From Candidatus Woesebacteria bacterium (GTDB lineage Bacteria > Patescibacteriota > Microgenomatia > UBA1400 > MFAQ01), in the NCBI GenBank assembly GCA_020052895.1, contig JAGVOE010000022.1:1-5472 (forward strand): a stretch of 5,472 bases of DNA, written 5' to 3'. Shown here in pieces: positions 4,491 to 5,472 of this stretch; the stretch's first letter is position 1; every line of letters starts with the position of its first letter. The notes under the pieces were generated by a model. That model did no database searches, was not told where the DNA came from, and was given only the letters and a program-made list of their open reading frames with translations. A program made the translations under genes and the position numbers.

Positions 4491-5472
4491 ATGGCCAACT
4501 ACGACAAAGAAATTTTTGATCTGGAACAAGTTCTTGGTTATCTTGGTCGAAAAATTGACTACGAAAGGGAAACTCGCGCCCCAGAGTTTCTCAGTCTGGG
4601 TTTGAGTTATTACCAGGAATACTTCAGACTAAATAAAAAAATCAAGCGAACCCCAGCTTTTGCTCAGGATCCCGGAGTAAACAATTATCAAAACTTTCAG
4701 CGCCTGGTTGCTCCCATTCAAGTTGGTGACATCATCGCCTTTTTTAGGACCCTTGGCGCCGAGTCAGATGAAGAGGAGTCAAAACCAAAAAAGGCAACCC
4801 AAAAAGAAGATTCCACTGTCCCCGCCGAACTGGAAACCCTAGTCGCTCTTTACAAAGAGTCCCAAACAGACCAGCTTGATGCCAGCGCTACTCACACCGT
4901 CTCCGACGCCGTCAAGCGTGCTCGCAAAACTTGGGCCACCAAACATCAGGCCGATCTCATTAGAGAAAACCGCCTAGCTCTTATTCAAGACAAATCGGCT
5001 AGAGATCAGCAAAAAGAAATGGAAGATCTGGACAGAGATCTCTTTCTTGTCCAAACCGTCAACCCCAAGGCCGAATCCGCTCAAGTCATCACACGTAATC
5101 TCGAAAAAGTTTCCCGCCAAGCCGTCATCGCCCAAGCCGCCAATCTCGGTCTAGGGCTAACAACCGCACAAATTAACCAAGCTGTTGGCGATCTTACTTA
5201 TCTCGGTTTATCTGGAGCTATCGACCCAACTAATTTTCAAGATCTAAACATTGTTTCACAACTAGCCTTCCGCAACTTAGAAGGAATTACTATTAATTCT
5301 CCTATCAATAAATTAGATGACGAAGTCAAAGCCTGGCAAGAGGCTAGTGAAAAAGACCCCTACTCCGACAAACCGGACGAAATAGAAAAACAAATCAACG
5401 TCTCTGACGATGAATCTCAAAAATACTTCAGTACCGCTACTAAAAGTTTTCAATTCCGTCTCAAGCAAAACA
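4491..5472 (+). CDS. Unrecognised long acidic protein of the T4SS operon, C-terminus beyond window edge
   Basis: The frame stays open for 327 codons from ATG 4491 to the right edge, so the 3' end is missing. I do not recognise the family. The ATG lies 2 bp after the virB4 stop, which implies the same transcript and coupled translation; there is no SD. What can be seen: a helical N-terminal domain (1-90) with FDLEQVLGYLGRKIDY and YYQEYFRLNKKIKR and a hydrophobic IQVGDIIAFFRTLG (76-89); an acidic/lysine linker (90-108); a long charged helical region (110-210) with likely coiled-coil character; an Ala/Leu/Gln-rich segment (205-262) containing ANLGLGLTTAQINQAV; and an acidic region (275-310). No signal peptide or membrane segment appears in the visible part. 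Position suggests a cytoplasmic partner or substrate-handling component of the VirB4 machine, which is inference. Codon use matches its upstream neighbours (GCC, ATC and CTC are frequent). Confidence 0.85.
   Translation, partial: MANYDKEIFDLEQVLGYLGRKIDYERETRAPEFLSLGLSYYQEYFRLNKKIKRTPAFAQDPGVNNYQNFQRLVAPIQVGDIIAFFRTLGAESDEEESKPKKATQKEDSTVPAELETLVALYKESQTDQLDASATHTVSDAVKRARKTWATKHQADLIRENRLALIQDKSARDQQKEMEDLDRDLFLVQTVNPKAESAQVITRNLEKVSRQAVIAQAANLGLGLTTAQINQAVGDLTYLGLSGAIDPTNFQDLNIVSQLAFRNLEGITINSPINKLDDEVKAWQEASEKDPYSDKPDEIEKQINVSDDESQKYFSTATKSFQFRLKQN

Overview
The window shows two divergent transcription units separated by a 97-bp intergenic region. It most likely comes from a Patescibacteria (Candidate Phyla Radiation) chromosome or a similar reduced bacterium. 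That assignment is inference. It rests on the gene set (PrgI-family membrane protein, stand-alone TraC-like protein, VirB4-type ATPase, long unrecognised gene), the short spacing, and the absence of anything phage- or IS-like. TGA acts as a normal stop at 1949-1951, which argues against the TGA-as-glycine lineages (Gracilibacteria/Absconditabacteria).

Left arm (1-975, minus strand): one uninterrupted reading frame of 325 codons runs off the left edge. It encodes a charged, soluble-looking protein that I do not recognise. It has a textbook Shine-Dalgarno sequence and a second strong SD in front of an in-frame internal ATG.

Intergenic region (976-1072): it holds candidate back-to-back promoters with overlapping -10 elements, and a degenerate tandem array of 7-bp units directly before the first gene of the right arm.

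Right arm (1073-5472, plus strand): four tightly packed genes that look like one operon. They encode (1) a PrgI-family inner-membrane protein enlarged by a Pro/Thr-rich linker and a C-terminal carboxypeptidase-regulatory-like beta domain; (2) a 215-aa TraC/VirB4-N-terminal-like protein; (3) a 622-aa VirB4-like ATPase with intact Walker A and B motifs; and (4) a long, acidic protein of unknown function that runs off the right edge. Genes 1-3 form the core of a type IV secretion or conjugation-like apparatus: VirB4 would be the cytoplasmic motor, PrgI its membrane partner, and the TraC-like protein an accessory or stand-alone domain of the motor.

The main points beyond routine annotation are: two different repeat-derived insertions inside the PrgI linker, one of them the same heptanucleotide repeat seen just upstream of the gene; apparent structural parallelism between the TraC-like protein and the VirB4 N-terminal domain; a -10-like TATACT so close to the virB4 ATG that it suggests a leaderless transcript; absence of SD sequences on the plus-strand genes against a perfect SD on the minus-strand gene; and a strand-wide C-over-G bias that shapes codon use. 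I see no wholly new system, but gene 4 and the left-arm gene are unassigned and worth homology work.
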